This document shows positions 44,974 through 54,524 of a stretch of 64,000 nt of DNA, in pieces (the stretch's first letter is position 1; each line of letters starts with the position of its first letter). Source of the DNA: Micrococcales bacterium. Lineage in GTDB: Bacteria; Actinomycetota; Actinomycetes; Actinomycetales; Cellulomonadaceae. The DNA is taken from positions 1-64,000 of the forward strand of contig WRMB01000004.1 in assembly GCA_009777345.1 (NCBI GenBank), read 5' to 3'. Made by a program: the position numbers and the translations under genes. Below the pieces are notes generated by a model that had not been told where the DNA came from, did no database searches, and saw only the letters and a program-made list of their open reading frames with translations.

Positions 44974-45864
44974 TCAGCGCTGGACGGTCCGGTCGGGCGC
45001 GAAGAGCATCCGGGTGAGCAGGAGCATCGTCACGACGACCGCGACGACCCCTGGCAGCAGCGCCCACCACCAGCCGATGGTGAAGCCGACGACGGCGGCC
45101 GCCGCGAGCGCGGCGACCCAGGCGGCCCCGGTGTAGATACCGAACCGGGCCGCGGCGGCCGGGTCGGTCTCGAAACGGTTGCCGATCTCGTCGAACGGGT
45201 CCGCGTAGGCCAGCATCCACGGTTTCGTGCGGTTGGTCTGCGTCGCGCCGAGGCCCGCGAGCACACCGATACCGGTGACTGCCAGCAGCCCGCCGAGGGC
45301 GATCCACAGCCACATCGGCTCGTCCGTCCGGCACAGCGCGACCAGGCCGCCGCCGAGCAGCACCAGGCCGGTGCCGGCGCCGTAGCCGGTCGCCCTGCCG
45401 CGTGGCATGCCGTAGTGCCCCGTCGTCTCGCGCAGCAGCGAGTCCGTGGTGACGAAGCCGATGAGGACGGCGAACACGGCAACGAGACCGCGAGCCAGGT
45501 ACGGGCCGCCGGAGGTGATGTCCAGCGCGGCGAGGACGGCGACGGCCAGCACGGCGGTCGCCACGATCGGCACGACCGTGGCCCGGGCGACGAAGGCCGC
45601 CGAGGGACGGACCCTGGGCGGGCAGGGCCGACGCCCGGGCGTCGCGTCCTGGGCGGTGTCGGTGACGAGCCCAGAGATGTCCCCCAGCTCGTCGAACGCC
45701 TGGCGGGCCGCGTCGGACGCGTCGAGGCCGTCCGACTCGAGCTCGGCTACCCGCGCCATGAGGTTCGCCCGCAGCTCCTCCTTGAGGTCCTGAGTGGCCT
45801 CGGAGGGCGTCGCGGCGGCGAATGCCTCGTCGAGGAGACGGTGGATGCTGATGTTGCTGGTCAT
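44974..45864 (-). CDS. HAAS-type membrane protein paired with PadR
   Basis: 296 residues. The N-terminal helical region (residues 1-70, LLDEAFAAATPSEATQDLKEEL and FDELGDISGLV) is the HAAS/permease-prefix signalling domain; six or so membrane helices follow. Its start overlaps the PadR gene stop by four bases, the standard PadR-HAAS pair. The function is unknown; such pairs often tune membrane or export responses. Confidence 0.75.
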   Translation of the reverse strand: MTSNISIHRLLDEAFAAATPSEATQDLKEELRANLMARVAELESDGLDASDAARQAFDELGDISGLVTDTAQDATPGRRPCPPRVRPSAAFVARATVVPIVATAVLAVAVLAALDITSGGPYLARGLVAVFAVLIGFVTTDSLLRETTGHYGMPRGRATGYGAGTGLVLLGGGLVALCRTDEPMWLWIALGGLLAVTGIGVLAGLGATQTNRTKPWMLAYADPFDEIGNRFETDPAAAARFGIYTGAAWVAALAAAAVVGFTIGWWWALLPGVVAVVVTMLLLTRMLFAPDRTVQR

Positions 45865-46217
45865 GGTCGTTCCTCGGTCTTCAGGAGATTGTCGACGATG
45901 TCACGGGTGGTGCACCACGCGACGACGTTGCGCCGGAACACGGCCCGGCCGGCGTCGGTGACGCGGTAGTACTTGCGGCGTCCGCCCTGGGTCTCGTCGC
46001 CCCAGTAGGACTCGACGAGACCGTCTTTCTCCAGACGGCGGTACGTCGCGTAGAGCGTGGCTTCTTTGATCTCGTGGGCTCCCCCGGTCGCGTCCCGGAT
46101 CGCCTTGAAGATCTCGAAGCCGTAACGGTCTGCCCGCTGCAGCACGCTGAGCACGATGGTGTCGGTGTGACCGCGGAGCAGGTCGGACGCCAGCGGGTCC
46201 GGCTTGGCTTCTGTCAT
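45861..46217 (-). CDS. PadR-family transcription repressor
   Basis: 118 residues. The PadR winged helix (DTIVLSVLQRADRYGFEIFKAI, then EATLYATYRRLEKDGLVESYW and GRRKYYRVTDAG) is complete. A 27-bp inverted repeat lies three bases upstream of its start and is the likely autoregulatory site. It controls itself and the HAAS-type membrane gene. Confidence 0.9.
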   Translation of the reverse strand: MTEAKPDPLASDLLRGHTDTIVLSVLQRADRYGFEIFKAIRDATGGAHEIKEATLYATYRRLEKDGLVESYWGDETQGGRRKYYRVTDAGRAVFRRNVVAWCTTRDIVDNLLKTEERP

Positions 46218-46219
46218 GC

Positions 46220-46246
46220 CAGGTACTATATCAGATCAAGTACCTG
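46220..46246. promoter_or_regulatory. PadR operator
   Basis: Perfect 8-bp arms CAGGTACT and AGTACCTG flank an 11-base AT-rich spacer that includes TATA-like sequence, immediately upstream of padR. It probably overlaps the promoter. Confidence 0.75.
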
Positions 46247-46288
46247 TCGTGGCAAGACTTTCGGACGATCACGAGGACCGGGCCGCTG

Positions 46289-48439
46289 TCAGCCGACCGG
46301 GTCGGGCTGCAGCCGGGCCTCGACCGAACCGAACGCCACGTAGCCGTACACCGGAACCGGCTGACCAGGCTCAGCCTTGGTCTCCTGGCCGTCGGCCGCT
46401 GTGACCACGACGCCGTTGGTCGAGCCCAGGTCGGTCACGTGCCAGGCGCCGCCCATCATCTCCAGCCGGGCGTGGGTCTTCGACAGCGAACGCGTCGAGT
46501 CGTCGAGGGCCAGGACCTGGACGCCTGGCTCGCCGGTCTGCGGTCGACGTCCGACGACCACCGACCGGGACTCCACCGAGAAGGTGCGCCCGTCGGACAG
46601 GACCAGCGTCCAGGGCCGGAACGTCGGCAGGTCCCCGACGACGGTCACCTCCAGGTCGTCCTCCGTCGGCCCGGGCGTCGCCGGTCCGGCAGGGGCTGGG
46701 GGGTCCATCGGCACGGTCGGCGGCACGGCGATGCCTGCCCCGGCGGGCTGGTCGGCAGTCGGCGCCTGGTCCACGTCTGCCGCGGGGCTCTCGGGCTCCG
46801 GTACCGCACCGGGGAGGAGCTCGGTCTGCGGAGCCGACGGCTGGGCAGGTGCCGACGCGTCCCCTGCAGCCGACGGCTGGGCGTCCCCTGCGGCCGACGC
46901 CACGGTCGGTCCGTCGTCACGAGCCTGCCCACCGGACTGGCCAGGTGCCGCACCACGGCGCGCGTCCGGCTGCGCGAGCCAGAAGGCGCCCGGCCGGGCG
47001 AACACGGGAACCACGCCTCGCGGGAGCCGGATCTCGGCCGGGGTGGGCGCTGCCGCGTCTTCCGCGACCGGTTCTGGCCGCGTCTGCGGCAGCACCAGGA
47101 AGGCACCGTTCCGAGGGTCGACGAAGACGTAGTTCACCGCCGTACCAGGGCGGTCGGGGACGAGGTCGACCTGTTCGACGAACACCAACGGCCCGTGCCG
47201 TCCGACGGGCCAGTACTCCTCGTGCAGCCACTGCGGCGGGTGCGTCAGGAACCGGAAGCGGCTCTCGACCCGGCGGCGCAGCAGGTCTTCACAGTCACCG
47301 TCGTCGGTCTGTTCGGCGCACTCCTTGAGCAGCCGGGCGACGTAGGGCACCGGGATCTTCAGCCAGGGCGGCTGCAGCTGGGTCAACAGGGACTGGAACT
47401 TCTGGTGGAAGTCCACCCGCTCCTGGTACAGGTCCGTGGGGTCGACGTCGACGCCCTGGTCACGCAGGAACTGCTCGAGGAGCTGCTGCGCCTGGCGCAC
47501 ACCGACCATGTCCTGCCAGTCGGTCCGCAGCAGCTGCCCCAGCAGGTCCGCCTGCGCGTAGGCCGCCAGCCCGGCGCCGCCCGCCAGGTACTCGCGCAGC
47601 GGCAGGTCCCGGTGCAGCAGCTGGACGAACACGCCGAGCGACATCGTGCCCCCGACGAACTGCCGCACGGCGGCAGTCTCGCGCTTGCTGGTCATCGTTC
47701 CTCCATCAGTCGACGGGCCGACGTCGCCCTCGTCAAGCGGCCGATCCACGGCGGCGTCCGGCGGCTGCGGTGCGCGCTCGGCAGGGACCACCAGACTGGC
47801 CGCGACCGCGGCAGGCTCGGGCACGACCTCGGGCTCGACCTGGTCGGACGCTACCACCGACGACGCTGTCCCGGACTGCGCGAGCGGCACGGTGCTGCCG
47901 GACTGTCGGGCTGGTGGCACCGTCCCGTCCACCTGGGCGGTCGGGACGATCCGGGCCCCGACCGCGCCCATCTCGAGGTAGCCGTAGACCGGGGCAGCCC
48001 CGCCCCTGGCCACCTCGGTGTCCTGCCCGTCAGCCCCGGCGACCACCACGCCGTTCGTCGATCCCAGGTCGGTGACCTGCCAGGTCCCGTCGACCAGGTC
48101 CAGGCGGGCGTGGGTCTTGGACAGCGCCTTGTCGAGAATGGTCAGCGTCTGCACGCCCAGGCTCGGCAGCCGAGGTCGTCGGCCGACCACGACGGAGGTG
48201 GACCACAGGTCGAACGTCTGCCCGTCGTCCAGCACCAGCGACCACTGGCCGAGAGCCGACCGGTCCACCACGACCGTCGGCTCGACAGCGTCGAGATCGG
48301 CCCCGGTACCGGGGTCCGCGGTCGGCAGGCCCACGGCGACAGCCGGAGCGCAGATCACCCGGAGGCCAACCGTCGCACCAGGTGGCGGCGGCACAGGGCC
48401 GGTTGACGGCCAGGCGGCCTCGACAGCCTGCTGCTCCAC
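46289..48439 (-). CDS. Protein with two FHA domains around an uncharacterised core
   Basis: 716 residues. FHA domains lie at about 60-155 (VVVGRRPR, LSKTHARLDL, DLGSTNGVVV) and at about 615-705 (VVVGRRPQ, LSKTHARLEM, DLGSTNGVVV), close copies of each other. Between them a helical core at about 255-465 contains REYLAGGAG, LLEQFLRDQGVDVDPTDLY, PPWLKIPVPYV and PPQWL...WPVGRHGPLVFVEQ, then a Pro/Ala-rich linker. FHA domains bind phosphothreonine, so it may scaffold kinase signalling or secretion. GTG 48439 follows GGGAGG. An internal ATG near 47,693 has GATGGAGGAACG and could start a shorter product. Confidence 0.7.
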   Translation of the reverse strand: MEQQAVEAAWPSTGPVPPPPGATVGLRVICAPAVAVGLPTADPGTGADLDAVEPTVVVDRSALGQWSLVLDDGQTFDLWSTSVVVGRRPRLPSLGVQTLTILDKALSKTHARLDLVDGTWQVTDLGSTNGVVVAGADGQDTEVARGGAAPVYGYLEMGAVGARIVPTAQVDGTVPPARQSGSTVPLAQSGTASSVVASDQVEPEVVPEPAAVAASLVVPAERAPQPPDAAVDRPLDEGDVGPSTDGGTMTSKRETAAVRQFVGGTMSLGVFVQLLHRDLPLREYLAGGAGLAAYAQADLLGQLLRTDWQDMVGVRQAQQLLEQFLRDQGVDVDPTDLYQERVDFHQKFQSLLTQLQPPWLKIPVPYVARLLKECAEQTDDGDCEDLLRRRVESRFRFLTHPPQWLHEEYWPVGRHGPLVFVEQVDLVPDRPGTAVNYVFVDPRNGAFLVLPQTRPEPVAEDAAAPTPAEIRLPRGVVPVFARPGAFWLAQPDARRGAAPGQSGGQARDDGPTVASAAGDAQPSAAGDASAPAQPSAPQTELLPGAVPEPESPAADVDQAPTADQPAGAGIAVPPTVPMDPPAPAGPATPGPTEDDLEVTVVGDLPTFRPWTLVLSDGRTFSVESRSVVVGRRPQTGEPGVQVLALDDSTRSLSKTHARLEMMGGAWHVTDLGSTNGVVVTAADGQETKAEPGQPVPVYGYVAFGSVEARLQPDPVG

Positions 48440-48837
48440 CAGACCTCCCATCTGTCGCACGCCGCGCGAACCACCGCCCGTCCCCGACCAGGACGAGGCA
48501 CCTCGACCGTTTCCCGGGCACCAGCTTCGCAGGTGGGACGAAGACTATCAGTAGACAAGGTCGACACCAGGCTGTCCGCACCCGTCGGCTCGGCACGAGG
48601 CACCGCAGTCAGGAGCCGCCTCGGGCTCGGCGGGCCGTCGCCCGGCCCCACCGGTCGGCACGCCGTCCCCACGGCGTGCCGACCGGCTCGTCACTCACCA
48701 GCGGCCGGTATCCCACTGGCGGCTGTTACTACGCTAGGAGCCGCCAGCACCGGGGGGAAGAGTCCGGCTGTACCTATCTCTGAACATCTGTAACAAGACC
48801 TGAACACCCCCCGGCTCGGCCGGTGAAAAGTTCCGGT
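48440..48837 (-). terminator. Spacer with two strong hairpins after the histidine kinase gene
   Basis: The 398-bp spacer holds a perfect 16-bp stem with a four-base loop at 48651-48686 and a 9-bp stem at 48716-48747. Both follow the minus-strand kinase operon and should end it, without U-runs. The FHA gene promoter must lie in the rest; no other gene is seen. Confidence 0.65.
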
Positions 48838-49872
48838 TCAGGCCCGGGACGCCCTCTCCGCGGGGGACACCACCTGCAGCTCCATGGTCGGCACCGCGGG
48901 GCGGGAGGCGGCCGGACCGAACGGCAGCCACAGCCGCACCGACGTACCCCGGCCCTCCCGGGACAGCAGCTGGACCCGGCCGCCGTGACGTTCGACGATG
49001 GTGCGCACCAGCGGCAGCCCCAGACCCGAACCAGGCAGCCCCCGGGCGTTCGACCCCCGCTGCAGCTCGTCCCAGACCGCGTCGACCTCGTCGGCCGGGA
49101 TGCCCTGACCGGTATCGGCGATCTCCAGGGTCACCCCGCCGGAGCCCTCCATGGCCCGCACGATGATCGACGCCCCCGGGGCGGAGTACTTCACCGCGTT
49201 GGCCAGCAGGTTGTACACCGCGAGGAACAGCAGGTCGGCGTCCCCGGACACGTCCGGCACCGACCAGGGGATGCGCGGCAGCTGGACCTCGATGGCCCGC
49301 CCCGGCAGCCCGCGGGTCCGGATCTCGTCGCGCATCACGGTGACCACGTCGTCGATCAGCGGCTCCAGCGCCACCGGTGCCGCGGCGATCTCCGCGGTCT
49401 CCAGGTCGGACAGCTTGCGCAGGTCGGCCACCAGCAGGGCGATCCTGGCGGACTGGCTGTCCACGATGCCGATGAGCTGTTCGTCCACCTCGCCGGTGCG
49501 CATCACCCCCGCCGCTGTGCGGATGGCCATCACCGGGTTCTTCAGCTCGTGGTCCAGCCGGGACACGAACGTCCGGTGCTCCGCCCGGGCCCGGACGTCG
49601 GCCTCCTCACGGGTGGTGCGTACCGCCCCGGCGACGGCCGCGGCCTGGGCCGAACGGAGCCGGGAGTCCCGGACCACCGTGACGACCAGCGCCGAGACCA
49701 CCAGCCCGACGGTCGCCAGGCACACCCACAGCGGGGCCTGCAGCTGGACGGTCCGGTCGTCGTCACCCAGCAGCAGCGCCAGGCCGACCACCAGCCCGAG
49801 CAGGCCCGGCCCCACCTGCACAGCCATCACGGCCGCCCGCTTCACGGCACCCGTCGTAGGGATGCCGGTCAC
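48838..49872 (-). CDS. Membrane histidine kinase, HisKA type, without sensor domain
   Basis: 344 residues. Two membrane helices (about 16-35 and 48-67) are joined by a very short loop. Phospho-acceptor H108 lies in SRLDHELKNPV; the HATPase domain has N box YNLLANAVKYSAPG, DTGQGIP and GSGLGLPLV. GTG 49872 overlaps the response-regulator stop by four bases. It lacks a periplasmic sensor, so the signal may come through the membrane or the BACON protein encoded in the same operon. Confidence 0.88.
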   Translation of the reverse strand: MTGIPTTGAVKRAAVMAVQVGPGLLGLVVGLALLLGDDDRTVQLQAPLWVCLATVGLVVSALVVTVVRDSRLRSAQAAAVAGAVRTTREEADVRARAEHRTFVSRLDHELKNPVMAIRTAAGVMRTGEVDEQLIGIVDSQSARIALLVADLRKLSDLETAEIAAAPVALEPLIDDVVTVMRDEIRTRGLPGRAIEVQLPRIPWSVPDVSGDADLLFLAVYNLLANAVKYSAPGASIIVRAMEGSGGVTLEIADTGQGIPADEVDAVWDELQRGSNARGLPGSGLGLPLVRTIVERHGGRVQLLSREGRGTSVRLWLPFGPAASRPAVPTMELQVVSPAERASRA

Positions 49873-50651
49873 TGCGCACCTACCTGCACGTCGCCGTTGA
49901 ACCGGTAGCCGACGCCCGGGACCGTCTCGATCCGCACCGCGTACCCCCGCAGCGCCTGGCGCAGCTCGGAGACCCGGGCGTCCACCGACCGGGTCGAGGT
50001 GGGGAAGTCGAACCCCCACACAGCGGTCAGCAGCTCTTCGCGGGTGTGCAGCTCACCAGGGCGGGTCACCAGGTAGTCCAGCAGCAGCCAGGCCCGCGGG
50101 GTCAGGGCGACCTCCTGGCCGTCCAGGGTGACCTCCCGGGTGATCCGGTCGACCCGCAGCCCATCGCAGGCCAGCACCGTCACCGTGGTCAGAGGCTGGC
50201 GTCCGACCACCTGGCGGCGCAGCAGCGCGCGCACCCGGCTCAGCAGCTCTTGCGGGTCGCACGGTTTGTTCAGGTAGTCGTCGGCACCCTCGTCGAGGGC
50301 GACAGCCCGGTCCGCCGACTCGCCCAGCCGGGTGAGCAGGATCACCGGCGTCCAGGCCCCCCGAGCCCGCATCTGGCGCACCATCTCCCGGCCGTCCATC
50401 ACCGGCATGCGCACATCGGCGACGACGACGTCGGGGTGGTAGGCGTCGTGCGCGGCCAGGCCCTGCTCGCCGTCGGCGGCGACGACGACGGCGAACCCGG
50501 CCCGCTCGAAGAAGCGAGACAGCACCGAGGTGATCGCCTCTTCGTCGTCCACCAGCAGCAACGTGCCCTGCCGGGACAGGTCGGACCCCATGTCCGGGGG
50601 GCTGGTGCGGGTCGTCGGGGTTCCTCCAGCGGACGTCGGCCGCCCGGTCAC
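49869..50651 (-). CDS. OmpR/PhoB-type response regulator
   Basis: 260 residues. Receiver with D35/D36, phospho-acceptor D79 in VVADVRMPVMDG and Lys in YLNKPCDP, followed by a winged-helix DNA-binding domain (VALTPRAWLLLDYLV, then TRSVDARVSELRQAL). GTG 50651 overlaps the stop of the BACON gene by four bases; ATG 50591 is an alternative. It is coupled to the kinase downstream. Confidence 0.9.
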   Translation of the reverse strand: MTGRPTSAGGTPTTRTSPPDMGSDLSRQGTLLLVDDEEAITSVLSRFFERAGFAVVVAADGEQGLAAHDAYHPDVVVADVRMPVMDGREMVRQMRARGAWTPVILLTRLGESADRAVALDEGADDYLNKPCDPQELLSRVRALLRRQVVGRQPLTTVTVLACDGLRVDRITREVTLDGQEVALTPRAWLLLDYLVTRPGELHTREELLTAVWGFDFPTSTRSVDARVSELRQALRGYAVRIETVPGVGYRFNGDVQVGAQ

Positions 50652-51901
50652 GAGGGTGAGACCGACGGTTCTGGCCGCGTTCCGACGGCGGGAGCGGACA
50701 CCACGATCGTGCTGCAGCCCAGGAAGAACTCAGCACCGGAGGGGACGCTCCTGGCCATGATGCAGACGTCGGAGCGGTCGAGCCCGTCGAGCAGGCTGGT
50801 GGCGATGGTGAAGTCGAAGCTGCGGAGGTCACCGTCGGCCCGGTCGGTCGCACCGCTGCCGACGAAGGTCTGGTCGCCGGTGGTCGTCTTCACGTAGACG
50901 TCCACCTGGACGTCCGTGGCAGGCTGGTCGCGGTCGACAGCCCGGCCCTTGACCTGGACCTGCCCCGGCCGCGCCACGACCTTCTCCAGCTTCCCCTCTG
51001 GGGCGTACCGGTCGGTCTGGCCAGCCTGGTCAACCTGCAGCACCCGAGTCGCACCACCGCTCATCACTCGGACCGTTCCTGTGCGGGGCACCATACCGGG
51101 GTTGCGCGCCCAGGTCAGCACCACCACGCTGTTCGACGCCGACGCGGTCATCCAGGCTTCGTCGCTGGCCACCGTCCACGCTCCGTCGGCGCTCACCAGG
51201 ACGCTCGTGGTACCCGCGTCCCAGTCGACATCCAGGTGCGACGCACCGACCTGCAACGACGGCGACAGCTGCCGGGAGGCGCCCTCCTGGTTGACGACGA
51301 AGTGCCGGACGAAGGTGCCGTCGTCCACCCGGACCGTCGCCGAACGGCAGGCACCGGTGTTCTGCACCACGCTCAGCGCCAGCCTGCCCGTGCCGGTCGG
51401 GGTCACGGTCAGCCACGGCTGGTCCGACGATGCGGTCCACTCCCGGTCCGAGGCGATCGGTACCGTCGTGGTGCCGCTGTGCGGGCCGACGTCCCAGCCG
51501 TCCTCGCCCAGGTTCAGGGGCACCACCTGGGCCGACCCGTCACCGGCCTGGTTGACCATCACGGTGCGCACCGACCCGGCGTCGGTGACCGAGACCGTCG
51601 CCCAGCGCGCCGAGGCCTGGTTGTTGGCCGCAGCCCGCAGGGTGATCCGGCCGGTGCCCGAACCCGAGGCCGGGCTCACGGTCAGCCACGGCCGGTCCGA
51701 GCCGACGACCCACTCGCCGTCGGCCTGGACCTCGACGGTGGTGTCACCAGGGACCGGGTCGAGCGACCAGCTGGTCCGGTCCAGCTCCAGCGGGGCAGGC
51801 AGGTCGGTGGTGATCTGGAGCGAGACGGTGCTGGCCAGCACCACCCCCCACACGGCAGCACCAGCCAGGCCGAAGGCCCGCCTCACACCGCTCACCGCCA
51901 T
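50648..51901 (-). CDS. Surface protein with three BACON-like repeats
   Basis: 417 residues. A signal or anchor helix at 8-28 is followed by three beta-sandwich repeats (about 35-120, 128-210, 215-295), each ending in a strand with N/D-Q-x-G (VNQAG, VNQEG, VDQAG) and containing W(L/M)T, the BACON pattern. The C-terminal part from about 300 (PEGKLEKV, VKGRAVD, VDVYV, FLGC) is a module also seen in the BACON protein encoded upstream. BACON domains bind glycans or mucin in Bacteroidetes. The stop overlaps the response regulator start, so it may be the input of that system. Confidence 0.7.
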   Translation of the reverse strand: MAVSGVRRAFGLAGAAVWGVVLASTVSLQITTDLPAPLELDRTSWSLDPVPGDTTVEVQADGEWVVGSDRPWLTVSPASGSGTGRITLRAAANNQASARWATVSVTDAGSVRTVMVNQAGDGSAQVVPLNLGEDGWDVGPHSGTTTVPIASDREWTASSDQPWLTVTPTGTGRLALSVVQNTGACRSATVRVDDGTFVRHFVVNQEGASRQLSPSLQVGASHLDVDWDAGTTSVLVSADGAWTVASDEAWMTASASNSVVVLTWARNPGMVPRTGTVRVMSGGATRVLQVDQAGQTDRYAPEGKLEKVVARPGQVQVKGRAVDRDQPATDVQVDVYVKTTTGDQTFVGSGATDRADGDLRSFDFTIATSLLDGLDRSDVCIMARSVPSGAEFFLGCSTIVVSAPAVGTRPEPSVSPS

Positions 51902-51999
51902 GCCTTGCCTGTCCTCACGTTCTGGTCGTCGTGGGGGTCACAAACGAGAAGTATCGCCCATATCACCGGTGTCCGCCAGGTCCTTCGGGCCGCACTCAC

Positions 52000-52854
52000 C
52001 TACCCGGGGTGCCAGCACCCGACGAGCGTCTGCGCGGGCGCGGGCCGCCGGTCCGCTACCGGAGCCTCGCTGTACACGCACGCCGAGACGAGGCTCCCGC
52101 CTGGCAGATCGTTGACGACGGTGTGGGTGAAACCGTGGTTGCCGACGCTCGGGTGCGGTCTGTCGGCGACCCCCCAGCCGTCGAGGACCGACATACGGGT
52201 CGTCGACCCCATCTCGGACTTGATGAAGCTGACGACCACGTGGTAGTGCACTGCCTGGTCCGGGTTGGCCGGGTCGACGATCCAGCCGGTCATCACGGAC
52301 GGTGTTCCCAGGGTGCCGCCCACCACGCCCCGCAGGTCGCCCGGACTGGGCGCGAGCGGGCTGGTCCCGCCGTCCGTCGGGTCACCGTCCGTCGCACCAC
52401 CGGCCGGATCGAGGCCGGGAGCGTCCGACGGCTCAGCCTCGGCCGGAACGGCACCGTCCGGCATACCGCCCTGGGCGACCGTCACCGTGACGGTCTCGCG
52501 GCCCGAGGTCACCGTTGCCGTCGCGGTGCGCAGCCGACCGGTGTTCGGTCCAGCAGTCAGGACCAGCCCGCCGTCGACGCCCGTCACCTGCAGCCAGTCC
52601 TGGTCGGACACCGCCTGCCACCCGCGGTCGGCCTCCACCGTCACGGTCGTCTCGTCACCTTCGGCCGCCGCCGCCCAGCTGGACAGGCTCACCCGCAGCC
52701 CCTGCGCGGCCACCTGGACCGGCGCCCCGACCGTCGTCACCTCAGCAGAGGACCGCGCAGGATGGACGACCTGCACCGACACCGTCGTCACGCACACCAC
52801 GGCCCAGACCAGGGCGACGACCCTGCCGCCCAGCCGCGCGATCGTGCCGTCCAT
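52000..52854 (-). CDS. Second BACON-like surface protein
   Basis: 284 residues. Anchor helix at about 8-30, one BACON-like sandwich at about 45-130 (VTVEADRGWQAVSDQDWLQV ending VTVAQGG), a Pro/Asp/Gly linker (130-170) and a C-terminal module with MTGWIVDPAN, VHYHVVV, HGFTHTV, VCVYSE and LVGC. The last module recurs in the other BACON protein and in actinobacterial secreted proteins, function unknown. It lies 98 bases upstream of that gene on the same strand. Confidence 0.65.
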   Translation of the reverse strand: MDGTIARLGGRVVALVWAVVCVTTVSVQVVHPARSSAEVTTVGAPVQVAAQGLRVSLSSWAAAAEGDETTVTVEADRGWQAVSDQDWLQVTGVDGGLVLTAGPNTGRLRTATATVTSGRETVTVTVAQGGMPDGAVPAEAEPSDAPGLDPAGGATDGDPTDGGTSPLAPSPGDLRGVVGGTLGTPSVMTGWIVDPANPDQAVHYHVVVSFIKSEMGSTTRMSVLDGWGVADRPHPSVGNHGFTHTVVNDLPGGSLVSACVYSEAPVADRRPAPAQTLVGCWHPG

Positions 52855-53069
52855 CTGGCCCTCCGGATGCCTTGGGTAATCTAGTCGCCCAGCGTCGACC
52901 CGTCCACGCCCCGACGAGCCGAGAGTTGGGCCTGCCTGCGCACCTTCCCGACCATGGAGGCCCGTCGAACAGCGATAACGCAGCCAGCGTGCCCGCCTGG
53001 CGACGCGTGGGGCAGTGGACGCAGACCGGTGGGTCCGGGCTCAGCCCATCACCGATCTCGCCCAGAACG

Positions 53070-54485
53070 TCAGTCGGGTCCGAAGAGGTCGGCCAGGGTG
53101 ACGGTCGCCTGGACGGCGCTTGCCTGAGCGTTGGGGACGAGACCGTGGGTGGTAAGGAGTGTGTTCCACACGGCCTTACGAGTGGCCGTCTCGGCGACGA
53201 ACAGGCCGCGTCGTTCGCGCAGCCGCTGCTCGTACGCGGGAGTGATGGCGTACTCATGGTCGGAGTATTTCGCCTCGCACAGGTTGACGACGCGGTCGGC
53301 CCGGTCGATGACCAGGTCGATCTGCGCGCCGGGCTGGGTACGGCTGCGCCAGCCCGACACCTCGGTCTGGACACCAGAGATCCCCAGAGCACGGCAGATC
53401 TGCGCCTCGTGTGCGAGGCAGACCTGTTCGAAGGCGTTTCCTGCCCAAGCGTTCCGGGCTCCTGACCCGATCCCGTCGGTCCAGTATCTCTCGTTACCGG
53501 GCGGCGGATCGAGAAACCGTAGCGAAAAACGTGAGAAGGGATCGGACAGCTGAAAGAGTGTCCCGCGCTGCTTGCGTCCGAAAGGCCGGTAGGAGCGGAT
53601 GAAGTCGCTACGCTCCAACTCTTCGAGAACTGTGCTGAGGGCTCCCCCCGACTGGCCGACGGCCGTCAGCAGGTCACCGCGGCTCATACCTTGTCCGTGG
53701 GCCGCCAGAGCGCGGACGACACGCTCGTGATGACCAGGCTCGGAGAACACCGAGGCGTACAGCGCGGTGAACTCGTCCGCGAGCGGGGCCTGACGGGCGA
53801 AGCACAACCGGTCGACGTTCTGGGACAGGCCGAGCCCAGGAGCCAGCAACGTCAGGTAGTAGGGAATCCCGCCGAACACCATATAGCTCTCTACCTGGTC
53901 CTGGCGGCTCATGGCCAGACCCCGGGCGTCGAACAGCTCTTCGCACTCTCCGAGCGTGAAGGGTCGCAACCACAACCGCCCTGTGACCCGGTTGTACAGA
54001 CCGCCTCGGGCCCGGAAGAGCTTGCGGGCGATCCACGCGGCCGCGGAACCGCAGGCGATGAGCAAGACGTCTCTACGAGCCGAGGCCCAGCCGTTCCAGA
54101 ATGCTTCGAGCGCGCTGACAAAGCCCGACCCGCGGGTGTCCATCCACGGCATCTCGTCGAGAAAGACGATCTTCTTCCCAGCGGGTGCGCCAGCGACGAC
54201 CCGACGGAGCCGGTCGAACGCCTCGAACCAGTCCGCTGGTGGCGGGCCTGGCGGCTGGCCTGCCTCGAGCAGCGCCGAGGCGAACTCTTTGAGCTGGCGA
54301 CGCCGCGGCTGATCGGCCAGACCGGTGAAGCTGAAGGTCAGACGTTCGCCCAAGGTCTCGCGCACCAGGAAGGTCTTGCCGACCCGCCGTCGCCCGTAGA
54401 CCACGACGAAGTGGGACTCGTCGGCCCGCGCGTAGTCCAGCAGGCACTGACGTTCCCTCGCCCTCCCGACCAGCGCCACGCTCAC
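53070..54485 (-). CDS. AAA-type ATPase with DUF234 PD-(D/E)xK nuclease-like domain
   Basis: 471 residues. Walker A is YGRRRVGKTFLV and Walker B is KKIVFLDEMPWM; a winged helix follows (GMSRGDLLTAVGQSGGALSTVL). The C-terminal DUF234 domain has GAQIDLVIDR and NLCEAKYSD, the D...ExK pattern of restriction-type nucleases. The family is common in archaea and anaerobic bacteria, with function unclear (defence or mobile-element related). GTG 54485 follows GGGAGG; longer frames begin inside the upstream palindrome. A perfect inverted repeat lies just before it. Confidence 0.8.
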   Translation of the reverse strand: MSVALVGRARERQCLLDYARADESHFVVVYGRRRVGKTFLVRETLGERLTFSFTGLADQPRRRQLKEFASALLEAGQPPGPPPADWFEAFDRLRRVVAGAPAGKKIVFLDEMPWMDTRGSGFVSALEAFWNGWASARRDVLLIACGSAAAWIARKLFRARGGLYNRVTGRLWLRPFTLGECEELFDARGLAMSRQDQVESYMVFGGIPYYLTLLAPGLGLSQNVDRLCFARQAPLADEFTALYASVFSEPGHHERVVRALAAHGQGMSRGDLLTAVGQSGGALSTVLEELERSDFIRSYRPFGRKQRGTLFQLSDPFSRFSLRFLDPPPGNERYWTDGIGSGARNAWAGNAFEQVCLAHEAQICRALGISGVQTEVSGWRSRTQPGAQIDLVIDRADRVVNLCEAKYSDHEYAITPAYEQRLRERRGLFVAETATRKAVWNTLLTTHGLVPNAQASAVQATVTLADLFGPD

Positions 54486-54524
54486 CGCCCTAGTTCGCCT
54501 CCCTAACGACCCCAGGCTACCCAC

